DNA from: Bifidobacterium sp. WK041_4_12
GTDB lineage: Bacteria > Actinomycetota > Actinomycetes > Actinomycetales > Bifidobacteriaceae
NCBI RefSeq assembly: GCF_041080795.1
Contig: NZ_CP129674.1
Location: 2,294,001 to 2,358,000, forward strand
DNA length: 64,000 nt
Reading direction: 5' to 3'
Shown in pieces: positions 1-8,846 of the stretch (its first letter is position 1; the number at the start of each line of letters is the position of its first letter). Position numbers and translations under genes: made by a program. The notes under the pieces were generated by a model. It did not search any database, was not told the DNA's origin, and saw only the letters and a list, made by a program, of their open reading frames with translations.

Positions 1-1762
1 GATAGGTTCGCGATATCTTGCCCAGTCCCGATACTGCGAAGGCACCCCTGAATCCCGTATCTGGAAGGGTTCTGTGGAAAATCACTGAGTCGACATCATG
101 TCTCAGTCCAAGGGTGGTACGATATGCGTCATCCTCTCGAAGAGCTGTAACAGGTTTCCCGTCCTCGATACGTGTTTCGAATGTCCACCAGCCACCATCA
201 GCGACACGCGGCTGAGATTCGGCCGAAGGGGCAGCCGGCTTCGGACTGTACGTCGGGTACTCCATGGTGCGGCTGCACGGCACCACTGTCGAGGGGTCAA
301 TGTCACTGCCGACGACATGCGTCAACAATCCGCTAGCCGACTGGTTCGTCCCGTCAGGAACCATTGCATCAACGGTAAAAGCCAGGCAATACACCCCAGG
401 CGCAGTGAACCACCAGTCGTAGTGGGCGTGCGTGTTCAGCCGTTCCAGTATCGCAGAAGGGAGCCCAGTCCTCGTACTGTGATTTACGCCTGTTCCTGTC
501 TTCGCTGAATAGTTCCCAGATTGTATGACATCTCCTGGCGCCGTCTGCCCAGTTGCGCCAGTGACAGCATCAAGGCGGATGCTGAGGAGTGCATCGGAAC
601 CGAGATAATCAAGCGTTGGCGATTGCGTGCTTAACCCAACCCAGGGAAGCCCAGAAATCTGGCTCACAGGGCTGCGCCAGACCGTCGCACCCGGTTCCGC
701 CACGAAACTGTAGTCCGCAGTGTCGGTGTACGTGGAAGGCAAGGTCATCTTGCTGGCGTCATCGCTATAGAGGATGAAGTCATCCCAATCCATCCAGTCG
801 TATTGCGGGCTGCTATGATGCGCGCGAAGCGCGAGGGTGTGCGTACCTTCATCGTCCGTGTCAATCTGCGGAGCAATGGCATCTATGTGCCCATCCCGTA
901 TGACGGTCACCTCGTCCTTAGGGTCTTCAGTGTCCTCAGTCTCGCCTGGAACTTCAGGATCTTCGGGTGCGGCAGCATCGTCAGGGGTGGTTCCGCAGGC
1001 CGCTGTGGCCGGAGTGCCGTCCCCAACGGCAATCCTGATCACCCCGGTCGCCGATAGGGGCGTCTGGTCCGCGGCAGTAGCCTCAGTCCTTACGGTGAGG
1101 CAGTACATTCCCTTCGCCGTAAACCGAGCCTGCATGATGTTCGAAGAGCGGGCAGACACTTGTGCAGGGCCTACACCCTGCGCCGAACCATCCGACTGAA
1201 GCCCGGTGCCGAACCGGAACGTCTCATCCGGTAAATCAGGCACAGGGTCCCCGTCGGCCCGCGCAGCGGGTATCCGATGCATCGAGACGTATCCTGGACT
1301 CTCACTGTCGACGATGCTTACACGTACGTTCTTGTCAGATGCAGACAGCTCAGTCAGCTTCGATGAGATGCCCGCTCGCGTAGCCACATTGAGGAGTATT
1401 GGCTTTGCTACACCTGACCGATCAGCGTACGCAGTTGTTTCCCACACCGTTGCTCCAGCACTGCCCAGCCAAGAGTAGTCTTCACCCTCCGGAATTGTGC
1501 TCTGCTGACTTGACGGTACACGCAGCACGTCATCACCGGTTTTCGAAAAAACCGACACACTTGGACTCAATCCAACCGACCAGATGCCAGCTGCGTCGAA
1601 CCCCGTTTGGATAATCGCATTAGTCAGTTCAGTAGCTGAGCTCGGCGCAGGGATATCCCCATCGGCTTGAGATAACGCATGCGCTGGAACAGCCAGCAAG
1701 AGCGCGCCGATCATGGCAGAGACAACGGCAACGGCAACGGCAAGCGTCCGTAACAGCTTCAT
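1..1762 (-). CDS. Secreted actinobacterial surface-anchored repeat protein (5' part; C-terminus outside the window)
   Basis: The minus-strand frame starting with ATG at 1762 has no stop for 587 codons and runs off the left edge. The first 31 residues form a typical signal peptide: basic MKLLR, a hydrophobic stretch rich in AV repeats, and an AHA cleavage site. Two copies of a beta-rich module follow, ending in FTAKGMYCLTV near residue 217 and FTAPGVYCLAF near residue 455. This resembles the anchored repeat (TIGR03769/choice-of-anchor M type) of actinobacterial wall proteins. A linker rich in Pro, Glu and Asp lies between the copies (PEDPEVPGETEDTEDP). The ligand is unknown; related proteins are often encoded near metal ABC transporters, but none is visible here. 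The anchor (LPxTG or membrane helix) would lie beyond the edge. Confidence 0.8.
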   Translation of the reverse strand, partial: MKLLRTLAVAVAVVSAMIGALLLAVPAHALSQADGDIPAPSSATELTNAIIQTGFDAAGIWSVGLSPSVSVFSKTGDDVLRVPSSQQSTIPEGEDYSWLGSAGATVWETTAYADRSGVAKPILLNVATRAGISSKLTELSASDKNVRVSIVDSESPGYVSMHRIPAARADGDPVPDLPDETFRFGTGLQSDGSAQGVGPAQVSARSSNIMQARFTAKGMYCLTVRTEATAADQTPLSATGVIRIAVGDGTPATAACGTTPDDAAAPEDPEVPGETEDTEDPKDEVTVIRDGHIDAIAPQIDTDDEGTHTLALRAHHSSPQYDWMDWDDFILYSDDASKMTLPSTYTDTADYSFVAEPGATVWRSPVSQISGLPWVGLSTQSPTLDYLGSDALLSIRLDAVTGATGQTAPGDVIQSGNYSAKTGTGVNHSTRTGLPSAILERLNTHAHYDWWFTAPGVYCLAFTVDAMVPDGTNQSASGLLTHVVGSDIDPSTVVPCSRTMEYPTYSPKPAAPSAESQPRVADGGWWTFETRIEDGKPVTALREDDAYRTTLGLRHDVDSVIFHRTLPDTGFRGAFAVSGLGKISRTY

Positions 1763-2536
1763 ATGAGCAACTTTCTATGGTTGGAACAACATTGAGACAG
1801 ATCAAAGACAACAACTTTCAGGGCGGGGCCAAGAGAGCCCCACCCCGATAGCGTATAAATGTGCTAGTTTTCGACGATAAACAGGACGTTGAGAATCTAG
1901 CGGAGATAGACCACAATCAGATCGCCCGATGGCCATGGCAGCATACATTGCTCGCATGGATATCGCGAAAATCGTCCGGTCAGAGAACGATGCCGAGCAT
2001 CTGATTGGAATAGCCATAGCGCACCCGGACGCAACCGATATGTTGCTGCCGCACCGCAGTCTTGGTGCATGGGCCGAAGTGTTGAACGCAGCTTGGCGCT
2101 GACGAGTATTCGCCCGCATCGTTCTCCTCGCTTCTACGGCATTCCTCACATCCGAATGCCAGCTCACCACTTCTCTTGTTTTCTAGAAGTCGATAACCTT
2201 CTCTATTTGATAACAGTTATCATAACCATTTTCATACACAATAACCACACTTCACCACACTGTCAAATTTTGCATTTCCCTGCCGGCCCCTCTACCAAGC
2301 ACCCCACCACCCGCTGCACCAAGCCCACAATGTCGAAAATTGTTTACCAAAAATTGCTGACGGAAATTGCCCCGCTGAGGTCCGAAAATTCCGATTGTCA
2401 GCACTCACGAAAATGAGCAATCAGACCTAGCGGTATAACTAATCGCCCTAGGGTATTGCCCAGACCGAAACTCTTTGCTGACTTTCGGATGGAATAGAAT
2501 AATTAGAGTGGCTTTTATAGTGTAAAGGAGGCCGTC
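1763..2536. other. AT-rich intergenic stretch with a possible gene remnant
   Basis: This 774 bp stretch has no convincing full gene. A 57-codon plus-strand frame (ATG 1929, stop 2100-2102; it begins MAMAAYIARMDIAKIV) looks protein-like, but I do not recognise it and it lacks a well-spaced ribosome site. It may be the tail of a decayed gene. A GC-rich inverted repeat (GGGGC at 1824-1828, GCCCC at 1836-1840) lies just upstream of the surface-protein gene. The part from 2170 to 2536 is AT-rich and must hold the promoter of the gene at 2537; a weak candidate -10 lies near 2493-2504. Confidence 0.4.
2208..2222. promoter_or_regulatory. 15-bp perfect palindrome, candidate operator
   Basis: TGATAACAGTTATCA is a perfect palindrome (seven-base arms around a central A) in the AT-rich region about 315 bp before the HipA partner gene and 445 bp before the surface-protein gene. 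Its size and symmetry suit a dimeric regulator. Which regulator, and which gene it serves, cannot be told from sequence. Confidence 0.35.
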
Positions 2537-2995
2537 ATGAAGTATGTAACGGGATTGCATGCGTTGAATTTGGGAGATCGCACGGTTACGCCCGGCGACT
2601 GGCATTTCAGCGCGTTGGATTGGCGACATCCATTCACATTGGAGGCTGATTCGTCTCCCTTTGCTTCTTGGCGCATCGGTTTACAGGATGTGCCAGGCAT
2701 GGGAATCGTACCCACAGCCGACCATATTCGCGCATGCGTGGACTTGATTGAGCAAGGCCATTACGGTGAGGCGCAGGGAATGCGTGAGGACTATATCGAC
2801 GACGACTCGTTTTCGCCAGAGATTATGCGTATGATCTGGAAGTTGCGTAATCGTGACGAGTGGCCTTTAATCGACCAGTTCATGGGACGCGAGTATCAGT
2901 GTCAGTGGCTGGACTTCAAACAGTCCCAGAATACGAACACAACACAGGCCATGACACAACTCCGCGTTCTTTCCCCTCTTCCCCATCGCAAGTGA
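2537..2995 (+). CDS. Small conserved partner of a HipA-like kinase
   Basis: A 152-residue soluble protein with a strong ribosome site (AAAGGAGG) before ATG 2537. The N-terminus (YVTGLHALNL, then GDWHFSALDW) and a later FMGREYQCQW block match, from memory, a family encoded directly upstream of HipA-like genes in Firmicutes and Actinobacteria. Function is unknown. No helix-turn-helix like that of the HipB antitoxin is evident, so an antitoxin role rests only on gene order. The gene ends 85 bp before the HipA-like gene on the same strand, so the two are probably co-transcribed. The last 20 or so residues are low in complexity (NTNTTQ) and may not be conserved. Confidence 0.75.
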   Translation: MKYVTGLHALNLGDRTVTPGDWHFSALDWRHPFTLEADSSPFASWRIGLQDVPGMGIVPTADHIRACVDLIEQGHYGEAQGMREDYIDDDSFSPEIMRMIWKLRNRDEWPLIDQFMGREYQCQWLDFKQSQNTNTTQAMTQLRVLSPLPHRK

Positions 2996-3080
2996 CACCG
3001 CCCCAGGCGTAACCCGTACCCATGCTGTGTTGGCTTTGTATGGCATACGATTGGGTTATCTGACATGGTAGGAGGCTGCG

Positions 3081-4268
3081 ATGGTCATCGAGCAGAGGCA
3101 ACTGCTGTGCCGCGACCGTTCTGTGCTTGCTTTCAGCATTGATACGGATTCGGGTCGCGCTGTAGGCAATGGCAGGGTTCTTGATTCCGCACGCCTGCCT
3201 TTAGAATTCATCTCACACGGAAAATTGTCCGTATTCGCTTCTGCTATAGACGCTTGGTGGTTTGCACGCGCAATACCTGGAACAAGAGATCATATTCGCG
3301 CAAGTCTTGAGTCGATTGGCTTGCATTCGGCGCAAGAACTATTGAATCGCTCATTCGGCCTCAGCCTCTCGGACCAGTTCTGGGTGCGCCCATCAGACAG
3401 CAATGTCCGTTGGCAGGATGTGAACTTTTTTACCAACCCTTTTGACGAGGACTTGGGCAAAGCACTCTTCTCCCCATACTCTTCCTCAGCTCACTTGAAT
3501 TTCAATTCTCCTGACGCAACCAGTGGCGGCGATTTGCCGAAACGCTGGGCCATCGACCCATCAAGCAACACCCGAGTGCTCATTAAGGGTGGCAGATACA
3601 ATCAGGAACCCTTGAATGAGCATATTGCTTCAGACCTGTGTGCCAGATTGGGCGTGGATCATGTGCAATACCGCCTTGCCGAATCCGACAATCGACTCGT
3701 CAGCGTGTGCGATGAAATGTTGTCTGACAATGAAGAACTGCTGTCCGCAGGGCAGGTAATCAATGCCTTCAAAGCTGATAATCAACTCAGCCGCAAGAGC
3801 CAATGGATTGCCTCCGCCGCTGCTTTAGGCGCAGCCGAGGAAGAGCTTGCGAAAGCGACTGACGATTTCATTCTTGTCGATTACCTTATGCGCAACACGG
3901 ATCGGCACTACGGCAATTTCGGCCTTATCCGCAATGTCGAATCGCTACAGCTTCGCCCAGCACCGATATATGACACTGGCGCGTCCTTGTGGGCCGGGCA
4001 ATTGCAGATGGATAATCGCGATTACATATCCCTGCCGTTTTTCGCATCCCAAGGCAAACCGACTGCAAGACGCCAGTTGCGTCTGCTGTCCAAAGACTCA
4101 TGGAAAGGCATTGACATGAGCCTGCTGGCGGATTGGCCATCGTATGTGGCACAGGAACTCTCCCGTTACGATCAACTCTCACCCAGCAGAATCGCTACCA
4201 TCGAACATGCGGTAGCCGGACGAGTGGAACACATCAGATATGAGCGCAACACCGCACTCAGTTCGTAA
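3081..4268 (+). CDS. HipA-like serine/threonine kinase
   Basis: A 395-residue protein of the HipA/phosphatidylinositol-kinase-like fold, with a clear ribosome site (TAGGAGG) before ATG 3081. Visible motifs are VLIKGG (166-171, nucleotide-binding lysine), NTDRHYGNF (272-280, catalytic Asp with DRH..N) and APIYDTG (294-300, metal-binding Asp). Classical HipA toxins phosphorylate a tRNA synthetase and are held by HipB. Here the N-terminal 150 residues differ from classical HipA and no hipB gene is next door; the partner is the 152-residue protein just upstream. All catalytic residues are present, so it should be active. A tandem 19-bp duplication begins in its last codons. Toxin, regulator or defence kinase are all possible. 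Confidence 0.85.
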   Translation: MVIEQRQLLCRDRSVLAFSIDTDSGRAVGNGRVLDSARLPLEFISHGKLSVFASAIDAWWFARAIPGTRDHIRASLESIGLHSAQELLNRSFGLSLSDQFWVRPSDSNVRWQDVNFFTNPFDEDLGKALFSPYSSSAHLNFNSPDATSGGDLPKRWAIDPSSNTRVLIKGGRYNQEPLNEHIASDLCARLGVDHVQYRLAESDNRLVSVCDEMLSDNEELLSAGQVINAFKADNQLSRKSQWIASAAALGAAEEELAKATDDFILVDYLMRNTDRHYGNFGLIRNVESLQLRPAPIYDTGASLWAGQLQMDNRDYISLPFFASQGKPTARRQLRLLSKDSWKGIDMSLLADWPSYVAQELSRYDQLSPSRIATIEHAVAGRVEHIRYERNTALSS

Positions 4269-4290
4269 CACCGCGCTCAGTTCGTAACAC
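4247..4290 (+). repeat. Tandem 19-bp duplication at the end of the HipA-like gene
   Basis: The unit AACACCGCACTCAGTTCGT at 4247-4265 is repeated with one change at 4266-4284, followed by a third partial AACACT. The first copy encodes the C-terminus and stop codon of the kinase, and the second lies just after it, as if the gene end had been duplicated by slippage. Confidence 0.8.
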
Positions 4291-4380
4291 TTAGCCCCGC
4301 AGACCGGAGCTTTCAGCCTTCAGCCCGCAGCCATTCGCCCGCAACACGGGAATCATACGCTAAGCACACTGGGCTGATAT

Positions 4381-4424
4381 GCATGATGCGCTGACATATA
4401 TCCATACATATCAGCGCATCATGC
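4381..4424. terminator. Stem-loop between convergent genes
   Basis: A perfect 14-bp inverted repeat: GCATGATGCGCTGA at 4381-4394 and its complement at 4411-4424, loop of 16 nt. It sits between the plus-strand kinase gene and the minus-strand PTS gene, where a bidirectional terminator is expected. There is no clear T tract. Confidence 0.6.
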
Positions 4425-4464
4425 AACAGAACTCATAAACTTGAGTTCTCACAACTCACATAGC

Positions 4465-5725
4465 TCACACTATTGAGTTGAAAAGCTGTCCGACCTTGAC
4501 GGCAACCCATCCAATCCACGAGCTTGCGGCACCCGTCATGCTGCCGATTCCAGAGAAATCAGCAGGCAGCTTGATGTTTGCCATAGTTGCGGACTGCGTG
4601 AAGAATGGCGAGATATCTGAACCGACGTAGAGAATCACGATGATGCTCAGCGTACCGACAATCAGCATCTTGAACATGTTCTGCCGCACGAACGGCGTGA
4701 CCAGAGCAAGGATGAATGTCAGCGAAGCCAAATCTGCGAAAGGCAGCATGGAGTTGCCCGGCAGAATCAGTGCGAGCACGATAGCGATCGGGATAAGCAG
4801 CAGGCCGGTTGCCAACACGGAAGGATTGCCAATAAGCAACGCAGTATCCATACCAATGTAGAACTCGCGATCCGGGAACCACACCTTCAACTGCTTTTCA
4901 GCAGCATCGCGGACGGTTATCAGTCCTTCGATCAGCACGTCGATCATCTTAGGCAGCAACACCATAGCCGCAGCCACGTTGACGGACAGGCTCAGCACCT
5001 TGTCGGGGCTGTATCCTGCGAGTATGCCGATAACCAAGCCAAGTATGAATCCAAGGACAACGGGTTCGCCAAAGGCTCCGAAGCGCTTCTGAATCTTCTC
5101 GGCGTTGAATTCGACCTTGCGCAATCCTGGGATTCTATCAACCACCCAGTTGACCATGATGGCTATAGGAGTCCATGCCAGTCCTGCAACATGGGGGAAT
5201 GAGATGCCCTTGAGATTGTATTGCTTCTGAATGTAAGGCGCTGCCAGATCAGCGACTTTGAGCACCACCGCAAAAATAATCCAGCTGAACGCCACTGCAA
5301 ACCAGAAGTTCTTTGTTACCGCATAGACCAAAGCGCCAACCTGAAGGAAATTCCAGTAGTTGAAAATCCACATCCACGGTCTTCGTGAACTTCAGAAACA
5401 GCATCAAAGCATTGATGGCGATGAAACCAATGACGGTGACAGCCATGATAGGAGTTCCCCAGCCGATGGTCGATGCCGTTGGCCAGCCGACATCCACGAC
5501 ATTCAAATGCATGCCCAGACGATTAACCATGGCCTTCGATGCTGGCCCAAGATTGGTAAGCAGCAGATTGATGACCATGCTCACGCCGACAAATCCCACG
5601 CCGACCGTCATGCCAGCCTTGAAGGATTTACCTATGCCCAGCTTGAAAATAAGTCCAACGACGAAGAATATTATCGGCATCATCACAGCAGCCCCAAGGC
5701 TGACAATGGTGTTGATGAAATTCAT
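4465..5725 (-). pseudogene. Galactitol-type PTS IIC permease, interrupted by a frameshift
   Basis: Two overlapping minus-strand frames together encode one GatC-like membrane permease of about 420 residues. The first starts at ATG 5725 (ribosome site GTGGGGGA), with an N-terminal helix MNFINTIVSLGAAVMM, and loses homology after LKFTKTVDV near 5363. The second picks up at once with IFNYWNFLQVGAL and continues to 4465, through a conserved FPDREFYIGMDTALLIGNPSV block. The join needs a +1 shift within GTGGATGTGGATTTTC. It may be a true mutation, a sequencing error or a recoding event. No IIA or IIB partner gene is visible nearby, so even intact it would be an orphan IIC. It is the last gene of the xylulokinase/SIS/ABC island, which suggests a polyol or ketose substrate. 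Confidence 0.75.
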
Positions 5726-5925
5726 GATTCCCCCACTTTTCCCCCAATGACCAACCTTGGTCACTGATTATTGGCACCCAACCATTAATCACAATGCACA
5801 TTATTCGGTGATAATCCGGGTCATAGGCATCCCAACAATGCCCATAACCCGAATCGTGAGCTGCACAGCCCCATAAACCCTGTGCCTATCACCACAACTT
5901 GCTCGTCAACTATTCAGTTATGTTC

Positions 5926-5946
5926 CTGCACTTCAGTCTAGTGCAG
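5926..5946 (-). terminator. Short stem-loop after xylulokinase
   Basis: CTGCACT (5926-5932) pairs with AGTGCAG (5940-5946) around a 7-nt loop, 14 nt after the xylulokinase stop codon. There is no T tract, so it may be a weak terminator or a processing hairpin before the PTS gene. Confidence 0.4.
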
Positions 5947-5960
5947 CTCTTTGCGACACG

Positions 5961-7511
5961 TTACGCCGCTACTGGCTGCTTCGCATGCGTTGATGGATGT
6001 CCCTTTGATTCCACTTTCGCGCAGCGATCCAAGCCACGCCATGTGGAAGCGGCAGCGTACCGTTCACGCAATTCGTCCAGATGACGTCCTGTTCTGGGCG
6101 AAGCCACGACCTCAGCCTGCGGCTTCCAAGCATCGCGAACCTCGGTGACCTTAGCGCCCGAGAGCACTGCGGCAGCTTGAATGCTCGCTCCGCGGCAGGC
6201 CGCTTCCGTGATGCCCGTATCGACAACCTCGCGTCCGGCAAGATCCGCAATGGTTCCTGCAAGCGCAATCGAATTTGAGCCACCACCGGCAAGGCGGATG
6301 GAACCCTCTGATGGAACTCCTGCATCAACCAAAGCCCTACGGCCATCGTCCAAGCCCAACGCGATGCCTTCAATAAATGCCAAAGCCAGTGATTCTCTGG
6401 TATCAGATGAGGTGAGTCCTGCGATCGTTCCTGTTGCCTTAGGAAGATTCGGGGTACGTTCGCCATCGAGATACGGCACGAAAACAGGTCGGTCGGCTCT
6501 GCTGTGAGCAGCCATGGCCAAACCGTTAAGCTCATTGAAGTTAACGCCGAGCCAGCTGCGTGCAGTATCCAGCGCCTTGGCGCAATTCAGTACGCAGACC
6601 AGTGGAAGCCAGCCGCCTGTGGCATCTGCCACACCATTGACATAGCCCTTCGGGTCATAAACAGGATGGTCGGATGGTGTAAACACCACGCCTGAAGTTC
6701 CGAGTGAGAGCACAAGCTCGCCCTGTCCAACTCCAAGACCCAGGGCTGTACTGTGCGAATCGCCGCAGCCCGGACCAACTGGAATGCCTTTTGGCAGTCC
6801 CAGAGCCCATGCAGCTTCGTCGGTGAGTCCGCCTGCGCGCTCATTCGGTGCCAAGACATCTGGCAGGACGAGCTGATCGCCGGTCGGTCCATTGCCATTG
6901 ACTGCAAGGGTAATCAAGTCACGCAGGTATTCGTTGTGCTCGGAATTGAAGTAACCGGTGCCGGATGCCTCAGAACGGTCAGTCACATATCTGCCGCACA
7001 AACGGAAGGTCAGATAATCGTGAGGCAGCATGATTGCGTCAGCCTGAGCCCACAATTCCGGCTCATTGTCGGCAACATAGGCAACCTTGGAGAGGGTGAA
7101 AGCTGCAGTGGGCAGTGAACCCACCTTGTTGATCCACTCTTCCTTGCCGATGGTATCTTGCAACCAGTCGCAGTATGGTGCCGTGGTGGTGTCGTTCCAC
7201 AGCTTGACCTGGCGAATGACCTCTTTGTTCTTGTTGAGAATAACCAAGCCGTGGCACTGCGCGTCAACTGAAACAGCGGCGACATCGGTTGGCTTTCTTC
7301 CGATAGGCAGTTCAGCGATGGCATTCTTCGTTGCCTTCACCAGCGCTTCCCACCATGAGTTTGCATTCTGCTCGCTGACTGGTGGAGTTGCCGGTGGATG
7401 TGGTGCTCTGCCTGAACTAATCAGAGTGCCTTCATCGGCATCTCTGAATTCTACCTTGCATGATTGCGTTGAGGAATCTACCCCCATGACCATTCTTGAC
7501 ATCGCTGTCAC
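5961..7511 (-). CDS. xylB: Xylulokinase (FGGY carbohydrate kinase)
   Basis: A 516-residue FGGY-family kinase that would phosphorylate D-xylulose to xylulose 5-phosphate, the entry substrate of the bifid-shunt phosphoketolase. Visible features are the N-terminal phosphate loop MVMGVDSSTQSCKV, AVSVDAQCHGLV (near 80-90), LPHDYLTFRLCG (163-174), the second ATP site SLGTSGVVF (near 276), and LAGGGSNS near the C-terminus. It starts at GTG 7511 or ATG 7502; AAAGGA is better spaced for the ATG. The last 25 residues extend beyond the usual fold. It follows the SIS isomerase and ABC importer on the same strand and precedes the broken PTS permease, so it is probably the committed kinase of that pathway. 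L-xylulose or another ketose cannot be excluded as substrate. Confidence 0.88.
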   Translation of the reverse strand: MTAMSRMVMGVDSSTQSCKVEFRDADEGTLISSGRAPHPPATPPVSEQNANSWWEALVKATKNAIAELPIGRKPTDVAAVSVDAQCHGLVILNKNKEVIRQVKLWNDTTTAPYCDWLQDTIGKEEWINKVGSLPTAAFTLSKVAYVADNEPELWAQADAIMLPHDYLTFRLCGRYVTDRSEASGTGYFNSEHNEYLRDLITLAVNGNGPTGDQLVLPDVLAPNERAGGLTDEAAWALGLPKGIPVGPGCGDSHSTALGLGVGQGELVLSLGTSGVVFTPSDHPVYDPKGYVNGVADATGGWLPLVCVLNCAKALDTARSWLGVNFNELNGLAMAAHSRADRPVFVPYLDGERTPNLPKATGTIAGLTSSDTRESLALAFIEGIALGLDDGRRALVDAGVPSEGSIRLAGGGSNSIALAGTIADLAGREVVDTGITEAACRGASIQAAAVLSGAKVTEVRDAWKPQAEVVASPRTGRHLDELRERYAAASTWRGLDRCAKVESKGHPSTHAKQPVAA

Positions 7512-7769
7512 TGATCCTTTCCACCCTAAGTCAAGTGAACATCATTGCGTGGAGTTCCCTTTTACATCACACATTGCTTCACTTATCGCAGGTTCTCGAT
7601 CCAACTCTTGAATTCTAGAACGACTGCATGTATAAAACGGCTATTTTATTGGAAAACACGCACCCCGAGACACCATTGTCAAAACAATGTACATGGTACG
7701 AAGCAAATGAATCCGTCACAACACTCCACAACACCCTACGGCACCACACACATGGAACCGTATATCGGT

Positions 7770-7823
7770 CGGAAAAGGCGCTGGGGGCATATCGCGAGAA
7801 ATACCAGCAGCGCCGATTTTCCG
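7770..7823 (-). terminator. Terminator after the SIS-domain gene
   Basis: Arms at 7770-7783 and 7808-7823 pair (GGCGCTG with CAGCGCC, extended by CGGAAAA/TTTTCCG with a 2-nt bulge). In the minus direction the stem is followed by CTTTTCC, as expected for a factor-independent terminator, separating the SIS gene from the xylulokinase promoter. The rest of 7512-7876 has no gene; a possible promoter for xylulokinase (TTTTCC, 16 bp, TATACA) lies near 7635-7662. Confidence 0.6.
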
Positions 7824-7876
7824 AACCACTTCAATTATTCGATTAACAAGTTAATCGATGAATCTGTTATTGACCC

Positions 7877-8488
7877 TCAGTCCTCATGGGCCTTCAGGCG
7901 ATCACCAACATCGCCAGAAGGATGGTTCTCAAGGAATTGTCCCTTGGAGAAGTGAGAAATCTCCATGATGGCGATAGCCACCGCGTCGAAGGTTGCGATA
8001 ACGCCCAAGGTGCTCGTTGTCGCCAACATGTTAAAGGTGTCAGCCTCATGATCGACATGAACGTAGACGACCAAATCCGCCGCTTTTGCCAGAGGAGATT
8101 CGGTCTTCTCAGTCACCGTGACGATGGTGCAGCCCTTCTCCTGAAGGTTAGGGGTAAAGGCGAGCAACTCGCGGGTGGTTCCACCCTTGGTGATGATAAT
8201 CACCGTGTCGTTTGCCCCTACTGCGCCCAAAGAGCCATTGGTTGCATCGGCTGGGCTCAGGAAGAATGCAGGCACACCGATAACATTGAGAGTGTGCATG
8301 GTCTTCTTTGCTGCCATTGCAGATGTGCCGCATCCGGTGAGCAGAATATTTCCCTTGCGATTGACGATAATGTCAATCAGCTTGGTAATTTGCTCAGAGT
8401 CAAGCGTCTTCGTCAGCTTTGCAATTTCCTCGCCTTCGAGTGTCAGCGTCTTGGTGATACTGCTGGTTACATCAGCCACGCTTACCAT
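7877..8488 (-). CDS. SIS-domain sugar-phosphate isomerase (KdsD/GutQ-like, no CBS domains)
   Basis: A 203-residue protein made of one SIS domain. LLTGCGTSAMAAKK (49-62) is the sugar-phosphate loop, TVIIITKGGTTRE (94-106) the second phosphate contact, and FLENHPSGDVGDRLK near the end is typical of arabinose-5-phosphate isomerases. KdsD and GutQ carry two further CBS domains that are absent here. Actinobacteria do not make KDO, so a catabolic ketose/aldose phosphate isomerisation linked to the adjoining xylulokinase and importer is more likely. Start ATG 8488 follows AAAGGAC. It has its own candidate promoter region and a terminator on each side. Confidence 0.8.
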   Translation of the reverse strand: MVSVADVTSSITKTLTLEGEEIAKLTKTLDSEQITKLIDIIVNRKGNILLTGCGTSAMAAKKTMHTLNVIGVPAFFLSPADATNGSLGAVGANDTVIIITKGGTTRELLAFTPNLQEKGCTIVTVTEKTESPLAKAADLVVYVHVDHEADTFNMLATTSTLGVIATFDAVAIAIMEISHFSKGQFLENHPSGDVGDRLKAHED

Positions 8489-8598
8489 ACAAGCGTCCTT
8501 TCATATTTGGTCGCCTCGATGCGTAAGCATTCGTACAAGCATCATTACGACCTGCTTGAAGTTCAACAAATATACTAGTGAAGATAACATTTTGTTGC

Positions 8599-8645
8599 AT
8601 TATAACCACTATTTATGCTCATATGGTCGATTATACGCTCATATG
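8599..8645 (-). promoter_or_regulatory. Promoter region of the SIS gene with a 20-bp-spaced direct repeat
   Basis: Read on the minus strand, CATATGAGC occurs twice exactly 20 bp apart (plus coordinates 8637-8645 and 8617-8625). Two perfect -10 boxes TATAAT lie at 8630-8635 and 8599-8604. Same-face direct repeats around a promoter suggest a regulator site. The SIS start codon is about 110 bp downstream. Confidence 0.45.
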
Positions 8646-8707
8646 AAACATTCTGGTCAACTCCGGCCACCAACTGATATAAGCCGCAAGCTGTCTCGTT
8701 AACACGG

Positions 8708-8749
8708 TGGTGCAATCAGTGGCTGAAAGCTCTGCCACTGATTGCACCA
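8708..8749 (-). terminator. Strong stem-loop after the sugar ABC operon
   Basis: A perfect 16-bp inverted repeat (8708-8723 with 8734-8749, loop TGAAAGCTCT) lies about 100 bp downstream of the ATPase gene on the minus strand and upstream of the SIS gene promoter. No T tract follows, but the stem is long enough to end or protect the transcript. The rest of 8489-8846 holds no gene. Confidence 0.6.
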
Positions 8750-8846
8750 TACACTTACTGCACTGATCGTTGACCGCTGGCTACTGGCTACCGACCACTA
8801 ACCACCGACCATCATCGCAGCAGCCGCATTCCTCACGGATGCTGAA

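Noticed and set aside
1802..2170. 122-codon minus-strand frame
   Set aside because: No ribosome site; reads like the complement of the plus-strand remnant frames.
4440..4457. HAIR-like CTTGAGT-N7-ACTCACA
   Set aside because: Only one half-site is intact and it lies at the 3' end of the PTS gene, not before a gene.
8175..8702. 175-codon frame opposite the SIS gene
   Set aside because: Overlaps the well-supported SIS gene and lacks a ribosome site.
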